Of a stretch of 64,000 nt of DNA, positions 25,844 to 34,913 are shown in pieces. Each line of letters opens with the position of its first letter. The stretch's first letter is position 1. Source of the stretch: Bacteroidales bacterium (lineage in GTDB: Bacteria > Bacteroidota > Bacteroidia > Bacteroidales > UBA932); NCBI GenBank assembly GCA_017560825.1, contig JAFZED010000056.1, positions 1 through 64,000 on the forward strand. Direction: 5' to 3'. The translations under genes were made by a program, and so were the position numbers. Under the pieces are notes generated by a model, which saw only the letters and a list, made by a program, of their open reading frames with translations, ran no database searches and was not told where the DNA came from.

Positions 25844-25874
25844 CAAATATACAAAAAAAGGCAGTCGCAACAAA
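25844..25874 (-). promoter_or_regulatory. Promoter of the DUF6057-glycosidase unit
   Basis: The minus strand reads TTTG (25874-25871), 19 bases, then TATATTTG (25851-25844), which matches the Bacteroidota consensus TTTG-N19-21-TAnnTTTG fully. A second -7 match (TAGATTTG, 25843-25836) follows directly. Expected transcription start is about 25837, giving a leader of roughly 25 bases. The -33 box lies in the loop of the upstream terminator. Confidence 0.7.
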
Positions 25875-25883
25875 GCGACTGCC
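25860..25883 (-). terminator. Intrinsic terminator behind the SusC/SusD unit
   Basis: A 9-bp perfect stem (ggcagtcgc/gcgactgcc) with a six-base loop is followed on the minus strand by a run of seven T. It lies 25 bases beyond the stop codon of the surface lipoprotein gene and separates the uptake genes from the glycosidase genes. Confidence 0.85.
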
Positions 25884-25907
25884 CAATATTAAAGTATTTT
25901 AAAAATA

Positions 25908-27341
25908 CTATTTGCGAACAAATACCCAGTGAGTGATCTCACCCCATCCACCGGATGCCTGACCTGCTGTGTAAACAAGGGTCATATTGTTTGCATCGAA
26001 GTACATAATGTCAAACTCAGTGACAGGAGTACCACCGCCGTTGATCATCCAAGGGAAGAGGAGAGCAGGCTCAGAAGTAGTGAGCTTACCGAGCTCCCAA
26101 CCTGCTGCGCCACGACCTGCACCTGAAGCATAGTCATTCATCACAGCTGTCCACTCGCCACCGCGAACCTTAGATCCGTCTGGAGCATAAGTAGTGACTG
26201 TGTTGCCTTCGAATACCATATATGCCTCTGAAGACTCGTCACCTGTAGCAGCACCACCAGCGTGAGCCACCTGGTCAACAAGCTCGTCACCTGTTGCTAC
26301 ACCCCACCAGTTGCCATCAACTACGCCTGGAGCATTGAATGCTGCACCGGCACCACCGTGTCCACCGTTACCATAACCGTTTGCACCATATGTCCAAGTA
26401 CCCTCGATTGTAAGTGGGTCTGGTGAACCGCCGATAAAGCTCCAGTGAGTGATCTCACCCCAGCCACCGGCTGCCTGACCTGCTGTGTGAACGAGAGTCA
26501 TTGCCTGTGGAGTAAGGTACATAATGTCGTACTCTGTAACAGGAGTTCCGTTGCCATTTACCTTCCAAGGGAAGAGGAGAGCAGGCTCAGAAGTAATGAG
26601 CTTACCGATCTCCCAACCGCTTGCGCGTGAAGGGTCATAGTTCTTAACCTCGAACTTACCGCTACGGATAGCCTCACCTGTTGGTTTGTATGTAGTAACT
26701 ACGCCGTCCTCAGAGAAGACCATATAAGCACCGTTAGCCTCGTCACCGTAAGCTGTACCGCCTGAATGTGCAAGCTGGTCCATAAGGGCATCAGCTGTCT
26801 CGCAGCCCCACCACATTCCGTCAATTACGCCAGGAGCGTTGAATGCCGAACCTGCACCAGAGTGGCCTGCATTACCATAAACTGTTGCTGGAGCCCACTT
26901 CCAAACCTTCTGACCATTGTCACTTGCGAGAATGAGCATCTCAGGTGAAAGCTCAGTAGGAGGAGTAACCTTGAAATTCTTAGTTGCCTCAGTAAATGTA
27001 CCATCTGCATTGATGAGACGGAAAACAAGATTCATCTGAGGTTCCTGACCGCGCTTTGTAGGAATCTTTACGACTCCACCAGCTCCGGTGAAAAGAGGAG
27101 AATCACCACCCTCAACGAAAACCTGTACGACACCTGCAGCAGAGTTGAACTTCAAGAAGTTTCCTGCCTCGTCTGGCTGAGTACAAGCCTCATCTGCAAA
27201 CTGCTGATAAGTAATGCCGTCAGCAAGGACTGTAGATTCTACAGTATCGAATGGCTCTGGTCCGTCAATGAGAGAAGGTTCGCAAGCAGCGAAAACCATT
27301 CCCATTGCGGCTGTCATTGCTATTAATTTTATATTTTTCAT
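25908..27341 (-). CDS. Surface lipoprotein with two tandem copies of one domain, third gene of the SusCD unit
   Basis: The 477-residue protein has a lipobox (VFAAC, Cys19), an N-terminal domain to about 165, and two close copies of a domain of about 140 residues. Both copies contain AFNAPGV-DG-WWG, then ALMDQLAH or ELVDQVAH, GDE--AYMVF, GWE[IL]GKL-TSEPALLFPW, GTPVTE-DIMY and GGWGEITHW. The repeats are so alike that recent duplication or conversion is likely. Its place after susC-susD, 13 bases behind susD, is that of a surface glycan-binding protein, and the many Trp and Tyr residues suit sugar binding. No named domain is recognised, so glycan binding is inferred from position. Confidence 0.75.
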   Translation of the reverse strand: MKNIKLIAMTAAMGMVFAACEPSLIDGPEPFDTVESTVLADGITYQQFADEACTQPDEAGNFLKFNSAAGVVQVFVEGGDSPLFTGAGGVVKIPTKRGQEPQMNLVFRLINADGTFTEATKNFKVTPPTELSPEMLILASDNGQKVWKWAPATVYGNAGHSGAGSAFNAPGVIDGMWWGCETADALMDQLAHSGGTAYGDEANGAYMVFSEDGVVTTYKPTGEAIRSGKFEVKNYDPSRASGWEIGKLITSEPALLFPWKVNGNGTPVTEYDIMYLTPQAMTLVHTAGQAAGGWGEITHWSFIGGSPDPLTIEGTWTYGANGYGNGGHGGAGAAFNAPGVVDGNWWGVATGDELVDQVAHAGGAATGDESSEAYMVFEGNTVTTYAPDGSKVRGGEWTAVMNDYASGAGRGAAGWELGKLTTSEPALLFPWMINGGGTPVTEFDIMYFDANNMTLVYTAGQASGGWGEITHWVFVRK

Positions 27342-27354
27342 AAGTAATCAAATT

Positions 27355-29118
27355 TTATTGCCAACCTGCAAATTCTGAATCAGTTGTTCCCCATCCTTCA
27401 TTCTGCTGATACTTATACTGCTCTCCAGCTGATGCTGAAAGTGAAATCTGTGCAGATGGAAGGGCAACAAAACCTTTAGTCTTAGAGTAACGTGTGCCAT
27501 AACCGCCATTGAACTGAGTAGCGTGGTTAGTACCCTTGACTCCTGAGTTGTAGCAATCTACACCGTCCTGCTTATTGAGAGCTGCTACAGCATAAGCCTC
27601 GCCGTAACGACGCATATCGCCATAACGCACGCCCTCGAAAGCGAGCTCCCAACGACGCTCGTTGCGGAGGTTCTCATCAGTAAGTGGCTTAGATGGAAGA
27701 CCTGCACGTGCACGGACTGCATCGAAGCTTGCCTGGTTGCCGTTAAGCTCTGCATCCATAAGAAGAACCTCAGCGAAACGGATCATAACGAGGTCATCGA
27801 TGAGATTGAGCTGCATATTATCCTCATTACCTGAAGACCATACAAGACCTGGATACATCTCATTTACATATGATTTCCAGAAGTCATTAGAATCTCCCTT
27901 ACGAGCAGTAACAGGCATACACTTAGTCATATAGTAACCAGTCTCCTGAATATTAGAGTCACCACCATACTTGTAGTTCCACTTGTCTACAGAAATGATA
28001 GAAGCATCAAAACGTGGGTCATTTGGCTCAGTTGCCTTCCAGTCTGCTACAAGACTTGGGTTAACCGGACACATACCCCAACCTGTTCCGAATGGGAAGT
28101 GGTCAGCGTCGCTTGACTGTCCGCGGACTCCGCAGAAGAGAGCAGCCTGATTAGAATATCCGATAGTTGTACCCCAAGATGGCTGAGTGTTGAACTTGAT
28201 GATGAACATTGCCTCTGGGTTGACGCCACGGTCGTTGTTTACATACTCGTATCCTTTACCCTTCCAAGGTGAAAGTTCGTCCTCAACGGTAACTCTGTTA
28301 GTGTAAGACCAAAGGTTGTGATACTCAGGAACAAGTGAGTAGCCAGAATTGTTCACACAGTCAGTAATTGCAGCCTGAACGTCAGCCTTTTTAAGAGTCT
28401 CACCATTAGGGAGAGTCACTTCCTCATCACCATAGAAACCTGAATAGAAGAGGTATGCGCGACCAAGAAGAGCCTGAGCACAATACTTGTCTACGTGGCC
28501 GTTACCACGGTCGATGACAGTTGAAGGCATAATGTCGGCAGCAGTCTTGGCATCCTGGAGGATCTGTCCCCAGAGAGCCTCACCGCTGATCTGTGGCTGA
28601 GTAGCATCAGCTGCAGAAGTCACAGGGCAAGGTATGTTACCGAACATCGAAGCGAGCTCGTAGTAGTACCAAGCGCGGAGGAAGTAAGCCTCACCGAGGT
28701 ACTGATTGAGTGTAGCATCGTCGAGACCGCAGTTTGCAAAAGTCTCGATAGCAACGTTTGCACGTGCGATACCTGTATAACGATCCTTATAGAAGTTCTC
28801 GTAGAGATTGGCACCGAAGTTCATAAGAAGGTCGTGAGCCTGCATAGCCTGGTCGTTGGCTCCACCACCACCGAGGCAGTCATCAGAAGCTGCAAGAGAC
28901 CACAGGAAGTGGTTCTGGTGCACATTGTTTCCGATAGATACGTTAAGGTTGTTATAGATACCGGTCAAGATCTGCTCCGCATCCGCCTGGTTTGCAGGGA
29001 AGTCCTCGGTAGTCTTTGACCAGTAGTTGGTTGTATCAAGGAAGCTCTCGCAAGAAGAGAGTGCCATTGCACTTACAGCGACTGCTGCGAAATATAAAAT
29101 CTTTTTCATATCAGTCAC
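27355..29118 (-). CDS. SusD/RagB-family glycan-binding lipoprotein
   Basis: Lid component of a SusCD outer-membrane importer. The 587-residue protein starts MTDMKKILYF; the second Met (29109) gives the more usual signal, with lipobox ALSSC at about residue 23. Typical SusD features are visible: ESFLDT after the Cys, the TPR-like helices with LGEAYFLRAWYYYELASMFGNIP, and the C-terminal block LTDENLRNERRWELAFEGVRYGDMRRYG. It lies five bases after the SusC gene. The ligand should be a plant or mucin oligosaccharide matching the glycosidases downstream; a fucosylated xyloglucan is proposed. Confidence 0.95.
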   Translation of the reverse strand: MTDMKKILYFAAVAVSAMALSSCESFLDTTNYWSKTTEDFPANQADAEQILTGIYNNLNVSIGNNVHQNHFLWSLAASDDCLGGGGANDQAMQAHDLLMNFGANLYENFYKDRYTGIARANVAIETFANCGLDDATLNQYLGEAYFLRAWYYYELASMFGNIPCPVTSAADATQPQISGEALWGQILQDAKTAADIMPSTVIDRGNGHVDKYCAQALLGRAYLFYSGFYGDEEVTLPNGETLKKADVQAAITDCVNNSGYSLVPEYHNLWSYTNRVTVEDELSPWKGKGYEYVNNDRGVNPEAMFIIKFNTQPSWGTTIGYSNQAALFCGVRGQSSDADHFPFGTGWGMCPVNPSLVADWKATEPNDPRFDASIISVDKWNYKYGGDSNIQETGYYMTKCMPVTARKGDSNDFWKSYVNEMYPGLVWSSGNEDNMQLNLIDDLVMIRFAEVLLMDAELNGNQASFDAVRARAGLPSKPLTDENLRNERRWELAFEGVRYGDMRRYGEAYAVAALNKQDGVDCYNSGVKGTNHATQFNGGYGTRYSKTKGFVALPSAQISLSASAGEQYKYQQNEGWGTTDSEFAGWQ

Positions 29119-29123
29119 TAAAT

Positions 29124-32100
29124 TTAGAATTTGATATTAACACCAAGAATCATTGTACGAGCCTGTGGGTAGTAACCCATATCAAGACCCTTTGCCCAAT
29201 TGTTTCCTGAACCACCGTCAGAACCGACTTCAGGGTCAAGACCCTTATACTTTGTAATCACGAATGGATTCTGAGCCTGTACATAAAGACGAAGCTGTCC
29301 GAATGGTGAGCTCTTCCATACTCTGTTGAAGTCGTAGCCGAGGCTGATTGTCTGGATTCTGAAGAAGTCAGCATTCTCAACGAAGAGATCTGAGTTCTGC
29401 ATATAGTTGTAGTTTGTACCAGGTACGATACGTGGGTATTTGTTTGTTGTGCCCTCACCGTGCCAGTAGCCGAAGATCTCAGTTGTGTAGTTGTTGTACT
29501 GAGAGTCACCGTATCTTCTGTATGCACGGAAGATCTGCTGACCGAAGTTACCGTAACCGCTCATCGCAACGTCGAAACCATAGAGGTAGAAGCTGAGGTT
29601 AAGACCGAGGATGAAATCAGGGTTAGGGTCACCGACCATAGTCTTGTCATTTACGTCGAGGATGCCGTCACCATTGTAGTCAACGAACTTGAGGTCACCT
29701 GGCTGAGCCGGGCTTGCCATTGTCGGCTTGCCTGCTGCTGTCCACTCGTCGATCTCTGCCTGATTCTGGAACACACCGTCAGTCTTGTAAGCCCAGAAGT
29801 AACCGATAGGATAGCCTACCTGTGCACGGTAGATCTCATCGATACCCTGTACTACGTTACCAGGACCGTGGATGATACCCTCATCATTTGCGATACGGGT
29901 AATGATGTTCTTGTTGTAAGAACCGTTTACACCGAATGAGTAAGAGAAGTCCTTATTGATTGCGTCACTCCAGTTGAGTGCGAGCTCGACACCTGAGTTG
30001 CGGACGTCACCACCATTGATATAAGGAGCACCTGTTCCGAAGTGACCCATCACTGGAGCGTTAACGAGCCAGTCCTTAGTGTTCTTCTGATACCAGTCGA
30101 ATGTAAGGTTGAGTCTGTTGTTGAAGAAACGTGCATCAAAACCGAGGTCGATCTGCTCTGAAGTCTCCCAAGAGATGTCAGCATTTGCAAGCTTGTCAGC
30201 GTAAGAACCTGTCTGCCAGTTTTCAAGAGCACCGTGACCGAACGCGTAACCACCGTTGTCAGGACCGATAGCTACGGTCGCAAGATACTGGAAGTTATCT
30301 ACGTTGCAGTTACCGTTCTGACCCCAAGATGCGCGGAGCTTCAAGTAATCGAGAACACTCTTTGTACCTTCCATCCAAGGCTCGCTTGAAACTACCCAAC
30401 CTGCAGCTACTGAAGGGAAGATACCCCAACGATGACCGCGTGCGAAGTTAGATGAACCGTCGGCACGTACGATAGCTGAGAGCATATACTTCTCATCATA
30501 GTCGTAGTTGATACGGCCGAAGAACGAAGCAAGACCCGAATCACCCCAGGTGCTTCCACCGATGCTTGAAGCATCGACGCTACCGATCATATTGCTTACA
30601 TAAGCGTGGAGATAGTCGTTTGGCCAAGCACCGCCTGAGCGAGCTGCATTCACACTTTCACCGAAGCCTGAGTGCTCGAGAGTCGAACCTACGAGAGCGT
30701 CGAAGTGATTTGCCTGACCTACATTGAACTTGTAGTTCAAAGTGTTCTCCCAAGACCAGTTCCAGCCAGCAGATGCGCTCTGAGATACAGTATCAGTTTC
30801 AGAGAAAGCATAGTTGCTTGTCTTGTAAACCATACTGTAGTCACGATATGTGCTTGCAGACATTCTGTAGTTCACCTGGCTGCGGAATACGAGATCCTTG
30901 ATAGGCTGGATACGGAGATTTGCAGAGAGGTTGAGAGCGTGGTTCTGGCTCTGGTTGTTACCTCTACCGCTCTTCACCATTGCTACAACAGGGTTAGCAA
31001 CGTAAGCGTCGAGTGCCCAAAGGCCTGTAGCCTCAGTCTCATCATAGTCAGTGTACTCACCTGCCTCATTGTACATAGGGAGGATAGGGTTGGCTACGAG
31101 CATATTGAAAATATCATTCCAATAGTGGTTGCCGATACCGATACCGCTCTTTGTATTATAGGTATATGTCATATTCTGACCGAAAGTGATGACGTCGAGG
31201 TCACCCTTGCGGAGAATCACGTGGTCTGAGTTCATACGCACTGTTGTACGGCTGTACTTAGACTGTACAGGATAACCGAAGATACCTTCCTGAGAAGTGT
31301 TCGATACACCCATAGACATCTTGGTTCTGTCAGAACCACCCACGATGTTCACTGCGTGATTTGAATATGGAGCATTCTCGTTGCGGATAGCGTCAAGCCA
31401 GTTTGTACCTGTGAAGCTGCCGTCCATAATGCTGTTGTAGAGTTCAGGATTGAGGACGCCTGCCCAGTCGATAGGAGCACCGCCTGTGTTGACAGTCACC
31501 ATATTCTGAACATCCATATACTGCTTCGCGTTAAGCATCTCAGGCATTCTCTGAACGTTCTGTACGCCATAGAATCCGTCATAAGTAACAGTGTACTTAC
31601 CTGCCTTTGCCTGCTTTGTAGTCACGAGCACAACACCGTTCGCACCACGTGCACCATAGATAGCGCAGGATGCAGCATCCTTGAGAACGTCGATGCTTTC
31701 GATGTCTGATGGGTTAAGAGCGTTGATGTCACCACCTGCTACACCGTCGATCACATAGAGAGGCTGGTAAGAACCGATGGTACCCATACCACGGATAGAA
31801 ACCTTGAAGCCTTCACCAGGCTGACCTGATGATGAAGTGATCTGCATACCAGGAGTTGATGCCTGCATAGCTCCGAGAGCACTTGTAGTGTTGAGCTTTA
31901 CAAGGGCGTCACCCTTCACCTGTACGGTAGATCCTGTAACGAGTTTCTTCTTCTGAGTACCGTAACCTACTACTACGGTCTCTTCGAGAAGCTGTGTGTC
32001 CTCGTCGAGGATGATATTAAGACCGGTTGTCTGAGTGCCGACCTTAACGACTTTTGTTGCATAACCGATTGAAGAAACTACGAGTTCTGCTCCTGTAGGA

Positions 32101-32294
32101 ACATAGATCTCAAAGTTACCATCAAAATCGGTAACGACACCATTAGTGGTGTTTCCCGCCTCCACTACTGAAGCCGAGATTACTGAGTTACCTGCATTGT
32201 CTAAAACGACTCCAGTCACCCTTACAGGCGATTGAGCCATCATAGAAATACAAGCTAACATCAGTACGAGAGAAGTAAAAAATTTACTCTTCAT
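29124..32294 (-). CDS. SusC/RagA-family TonB-dependent outer-membrane transporter
   Basis: The 1056-residue protein has a signal peptide (CISMMAQ), a carboxypeptidase-regulatory-like domain (about 25-110), the TonB-box-like ETVVVGYGTQ and a plug domain (PLYVIDGV, SIDVLKDAASCAIYGARG). The 22-strand barrel ends in a terminal Phe (MILGVNIKF). Length and order are standard for SusC. With the SusD gene directly behind it, it would import the oligosaccharides processed by the periplasmic GH29, GH42, GH31, GH43 and GH2 enzymes. No anti-sigma or hybrid two-component regulator is adjacent, so its control is not visible here. Confidence 0.97.
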   Translation of the reverse strand: MKSKFFTSLVLMLACISMMAQSPVRVTGVVLDNAGNSVISASVVEAGNTTNGVVTDFDGNFEIYVPTGAELVVSSIGYATKVVKVGTQTTGLNIILDEDTQLLEETVVVGYGTQKKKLVTGSTVQVKGDALVKLNTTSALGAMQASTPGMQITSSSGQPGEGFKVSIRGMGTIGSYQPLYVIDGVAGGDINALNPSDIESIDVLKDAASCAIYGARGANGVVLVTTKQAKAGKYTVTYDGFYGVQNVQRMPEMLNAKQYMDVQNMVTVNTGGAPIDWAGVLNPELYNSIMDGSFTGTNWLDAIRNENAPYSNHAVNIVGGSDRTKMSMGVSNTSQEGIFGYPVQSKYSRTTVRMNSDHVILRKGDLDVITFGQNMTYTYNTKSGIGIGNHYWNDIFNMLVANPILPMYNEAGEYTDYDETEATGLWALDAYVANPVVAMVKSGRGNNQSQNHALNLSANLRIQPIKDLVFRSQVNYRMSASTYRDYSMVYKTSNYAFSETDTVSQSASAGWNWSWENTLNYKFNVGQANHFDALVGSTLEHSGFGESVNAARSGGAWPNDYLHAYVSNMIGSVDASSIGGSTWGDSGLASFFGRINYDYDEKYMLSAIVRADGSSNFARGHRWGIFPSVAAGWVVSSEPWMEGTKSVLDYLKLRASWGQNGNCNVDNFQYLATVAIGPDNGGYAFGHGALENWQTGSYADKLANADISWETSEQIDLGFDARFFNNRLNLTFDWYQKNTKDWLVNAPVMGHFGTGAPYINGGDVRNSGVELALNWSDAINKDFSYSFGVNGSYNKNIITRIANDEGIIHGPGNVVQGIDEIYRAQVGYPIGYFWAYKTDGVFQNQAEIDEWTAAGKPTMASPAQPGDLKFVDYNGDGILDVNDKTMVGDPNPDFILGLNLSFYLYGFDVAMSGYGNFGQQIFRAYRRYGDSQYNNYTTEIFGYWHGEGTTNKYPRIVPGTNYNYMQNSDLFVENADFFRIQTISLGYDFNRVWKSSPFGQLRLYVQAQNPFVITKYKGLDPEVGSDGGSGNNWAKGLDMGYYPQARTMILGVNIKF

Positions 32295-32364
32295 AATGGT
32301 TAGTGGTTAGTTAATAAATGGTTATGATTGATAAAGGTTATCTCAGTGTTATAAATATCAAACT

Positions 32365-32396
32365 CAAATATAGTCATTATTCCGAAAAACATCACA
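32365..32396 (-). promoter_or_regulatory. Candidate promoter of the SusC/SusD unit
   Basis: The minus strand reads TGTG, 20 bases, then TATATTTG (32372-32365). The -7 box is a perfect match to TAnnTTTG, and the -33 box differs by one base from TTTG. The expected leader of about 65 bases contains four ggtta repeats. Confidence 0.5.
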
Positions 32397-32419
32397 TTTT
32401 TGTCAAATATTTTTCTTGA

Positions 32420-33451
32420 CTATATCGTTGGATATATATCTTCACCCTCTTCCAAGGCCGCAATGCACTCCATTTCGACCAGCCATCCCGGCCTGCATAC
32501 AGGCGCCTGGACAAAGACCGGATCGAGCATAGGCCAGCGCTCCTTGAACAGGGATGAGACTGCTGCAAAGTCAGCTGCATCCCTCAGATAAAGAATAGCG
32601 GACTTAATATCAGCCAGCCCTGCACCCGCTTCTGACAGAAGAGCAGAAATGTTCTCCATCATCCTCACTGTCTGACTTCTGACGTCTCCCTCAAACAAGA
32701 TCCTGCCTTTGTTGTCGATGCTGGCTGTGCCGCTTATGAAGATGTGCTTCCTGTCACCATAGGAGATACTGGTTCCCCTCTCGAATGTTACACCGTATTC
32801 ATATGTAGGATTCAGATGATCCTTTGCATAAAGGTACTGCATCTGGCCCTGCTTCAAGCCTTTTACAGCATAAGCATCCATCACGACGACCTTGTTATAA
32901 TCGGGATGCGATCCCTGGATGCCTGTACTTGCTATGTAATGGGTGTCAGCTGTAAGTCCCACAGTATCAAAGTAGTTACGCCTTCCTGTAACCACACCGG
33001 CATAGTTGGTGTCGACGTCGCGAACGAAGATCCACGTACGCACACAGTCATCCGCCACCGTCATACCTTCCTCACGAAGGCTGACGCCGTATTCTGCAAA
33101 TATATCTTCCATCTGGGCAAGGGAACCGGAAGCCTCACTTGTAAGGTTGCAGGTGATTTTATGAGTATATGCCGGATTGAGGTCTCCTTCCACAGCCCAC
33201 AGCCAGGCGGCGATCTTGCTGCCGTCAAGCGGCGGCTGCTGGATGACCGAGGCCTGTGCAAGGCCTCTGCGACTCATAGACTCGACGAGAAGTTTCTGCT
33301 GGTTGGCAGCGTCAGAGATAAAGAAACGCAGGAAGAAGATCTTTCTGCCCTCTGACAATGCCTGGACCTTATCGAGCACGTCCTCCATCTGGTCCCTGAA
33401 AGAAGACATTGGGTCACTGACCCTGATTATGTGGTGATATTCTTTAACCAT
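32420..33451 (-). CDS. Rid (YjgF/UK114)-family protein with two Rid-like domains
   Basis: The 343-residue protein is about twice the length of a single RidA. The C-terminal half (about 215-340) has the Rid pattern: GDRKHIFISGTASID, GRILFEGDVRSQTVRMMENISALLSEAG, ADIKSAILYLRDAADFAAV and the terminal LVEMECIAAL. The N-terminal half has a weaker related pattern (ALSEGRKIFFLRFFISDAANQ, VRTWIFVRDVDTNY). The layout resembles the chorismatase/FkbO-like branch as well as plain double-Rid proteins. There is no signal peptide, so it is cytoplasmic. It follows the CxxCH propeller gene by 13 bases, an unusual partner. RidA proteins hydrolyse reactive enamines or imines; that this one does so is not shown. 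Confidence 0.75.
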   Translation of the reverse strand: MVKEYHHIIRVSDPMSSFRDQMEDVLDKVQALSEGRKIFFLRFFISDAANQQKLLVESMSRRGLAQASVIQQPPLDGSKIAAWLWAVEGDLNPAYTHKITCNLTSEASGSLAQMEDIFAEYGVSLREEGMTVADDCVRTWIFVRDVDTNYAGVVTGRRNYFDTVGLTADTHYIASTGIQGSHPDYNKVVVMDAYAVKGLKQGQMQYLYAKDHLNPTYEYGVTFERGTSISYGDRKHIFISGTASIDNKGRILFEGDVRSQTVRMMENISALLSEAGAGLADIKSAILYLRDAADFAAVSSLFKERWPMLDPVFVQAPVCRPGWLVEMECIAALEEGEDIYPTI

Positions 33452-33464
33452 TGTGGTTCTACAT

Positions 33465-34913
33465 TTACTTGAATTCTTCAGCCTCTACCTCTTTTACCAT
33501 CCTTCCTATAGTTTCTGCGTCGAAGTCTACCGGACCGTCAGAAAGGTCTGGGATGTTGAACGAACGGAGGCTGTTTTCATAATGCCACGGATCTTCCTGA
33601 GGCAGCACGAAAGGCTTGGTCAGCTGTCCGCATTCGTCGACGTGGCAGAAATATGGCCTGCCGTATTTGCCGTCTCCCCTCTTGCTGGCAAAGACGAACC
33701 AGCGTCCGGTCGAAGACCAGCTGTGATAGGTGTCAGAACGGTCTGAATTTGCGGTATCCATATTGACGATCTCTCCAGTGTGGAGGTTCATCATCTCAAG
33801 CTGACACTCGGTGTGCCATATAGGGAAGGTTCCGTATTCTGCGACTGTGTACATTATCCATTTCCCGTCAGGAGAGCATTTCGGATGGCAGACACTGGCC
33901 TTGTGTTCTTCTGCATCCCAGATCACTTCCACGTCCTGACCCGCCCTGCCGGTACGCTCGTCAAAACTTACTCTCATAAGCGAATACCTCAACTTCTCAA
34001 TATCACCTGGTAAAGGTAAAGTGTCTGCTGCACAATAATATATGCTTTTTCCATCGGCCGAAAAAGCTGGGAAGGTCTCGAAAACATCCTTACGGGACAA
34101 GGCCTGCGGCACTGTCATCTCGTTATTGTCAAAATCCGCTATGGCCAGGTCTGATTTTGTGTCATACACCTCCAGCCTCCTGCTGCCTTGGGTGTGGAAG
34201 CCCGGGATGATGATGTTGGTAGAAAAGACTCCGTACCTGCCAGAGGGATGTATCTCACCGTAGACAGTACCTGAGATCATATCCTTTGCCTTGAGGGAAA
34301 GCTTGCGCAGCTCACCGTTTCTGTTCAGGAAGGCACCGCCGTTCTTGCCTCTTACATAGAAGATGGAGAGGTCAGAACGTGCCTGCGAATGCACGTGGCA
34401 GTTCATACACGAATTGCCTGTATTACGCCAATCTGAAAGAATACGCTCCTGGAAATTCTCGATGCACCTTTCGCGAATCTCCACCTCGTGCCAGACCTCA
34501 TATCCTGGCTCAATGAGACGGTAGGAGATGTAAGGATCAAGCTTGTCAGCAGACACGTACACCTGCCATTCGAGATGCTCCTTCCTGCCTCCTTTACAAA
34601 TAAGGTCAGCGCTGAAAAAGAGCGTGTCACCTTGCGCTGTCTCAATGAAATCCTTCCACAGCTGAAGGTCCCAGACCACTTCCCTGCCCTTGAACTGGAG
34701 CACAACGTCATTGCAGGTGGCTGTCGTCACGGCCTTTCTGATGCCGGTGGAGGTGTAATGGAAATTAAGGGGTGCTATATTATACGGTATGGTCACGCCC
34801 ATATAATCCGGGTATATAGGGGTGTCCCGATTGACAGGCACCTCGACGCTGCCGCGTGCACAGGAGAGGCACGTGATGAGCGCAACTGCAGCGGCGATTA
34901 TATTATTTGACAT
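33465..34913 (-). CDS. CxxCH-containing TolB-like (PD40) propeller lipoprotein, copy 2
   Basis: The open frame extends to 34985, but the lipoprotein signal starts at MSNNIIAAAVALITCLSC, so the ATG at 34913 (or 34925, MLKG) is preferred. The mature protein repeats the family signature: IYPDYMGVTIPYNIAPLNF, the heme-type motif CMNCH, then FYVRGKNGGAFL, and a propeller with IHPSGRYGVFS, PAFSADGKSIYYCAAD, KCSPDGKWIMYTVAE and WSSTGRWFVFASKR. It overlaps the upstream lipoprotein gene by about ten bases and is followed by the Rid gene. Role unknown; periplasmic or surface location is inferred from the lipobox. Confidence 0.85.
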   Translation of the reverse strand: MSNNIIAAAVALITCLSCARGSVEVPVNRDTPIYPDYMGVTIPYNIAPLNFHYTSTGIRKAVTTATCNDVVLQFKGREVVWDLQLWKDFIETAQGDTLFFSADLICKGGRKEHLEWQVYVSADKLDPYISYRLIEPGYEVWHEVEIRERCIENFQERILSDWRNTGNSCMNCHVHSQARSDLSIFYVRGKNGGAFLNRNGELRKLSLKAKDMISGTVYGEIHPSGRYGVFSTNIIIPGFHTQGSRRLEVYDTKSDLAIADFDNNEMTVPQALSRKDVFETFPAFSADGKSIYYCAADTLPLPGDIEKLRYSLMRVSFDERTGRAGQDVEVIWDAEEHKASVCHPKCSPDGKWIMYTVAEYGTFPIWHTECQLEMMNLHTGEIVNMDTANSDRSDTYHSWSSTGRWFVFASKRGDGKYGRPYFCHVDECGQLTKPFVLPQEDPWHYENSLRSFNIPDLSDGPVDFDAETIGRMVKEVEAEEFK

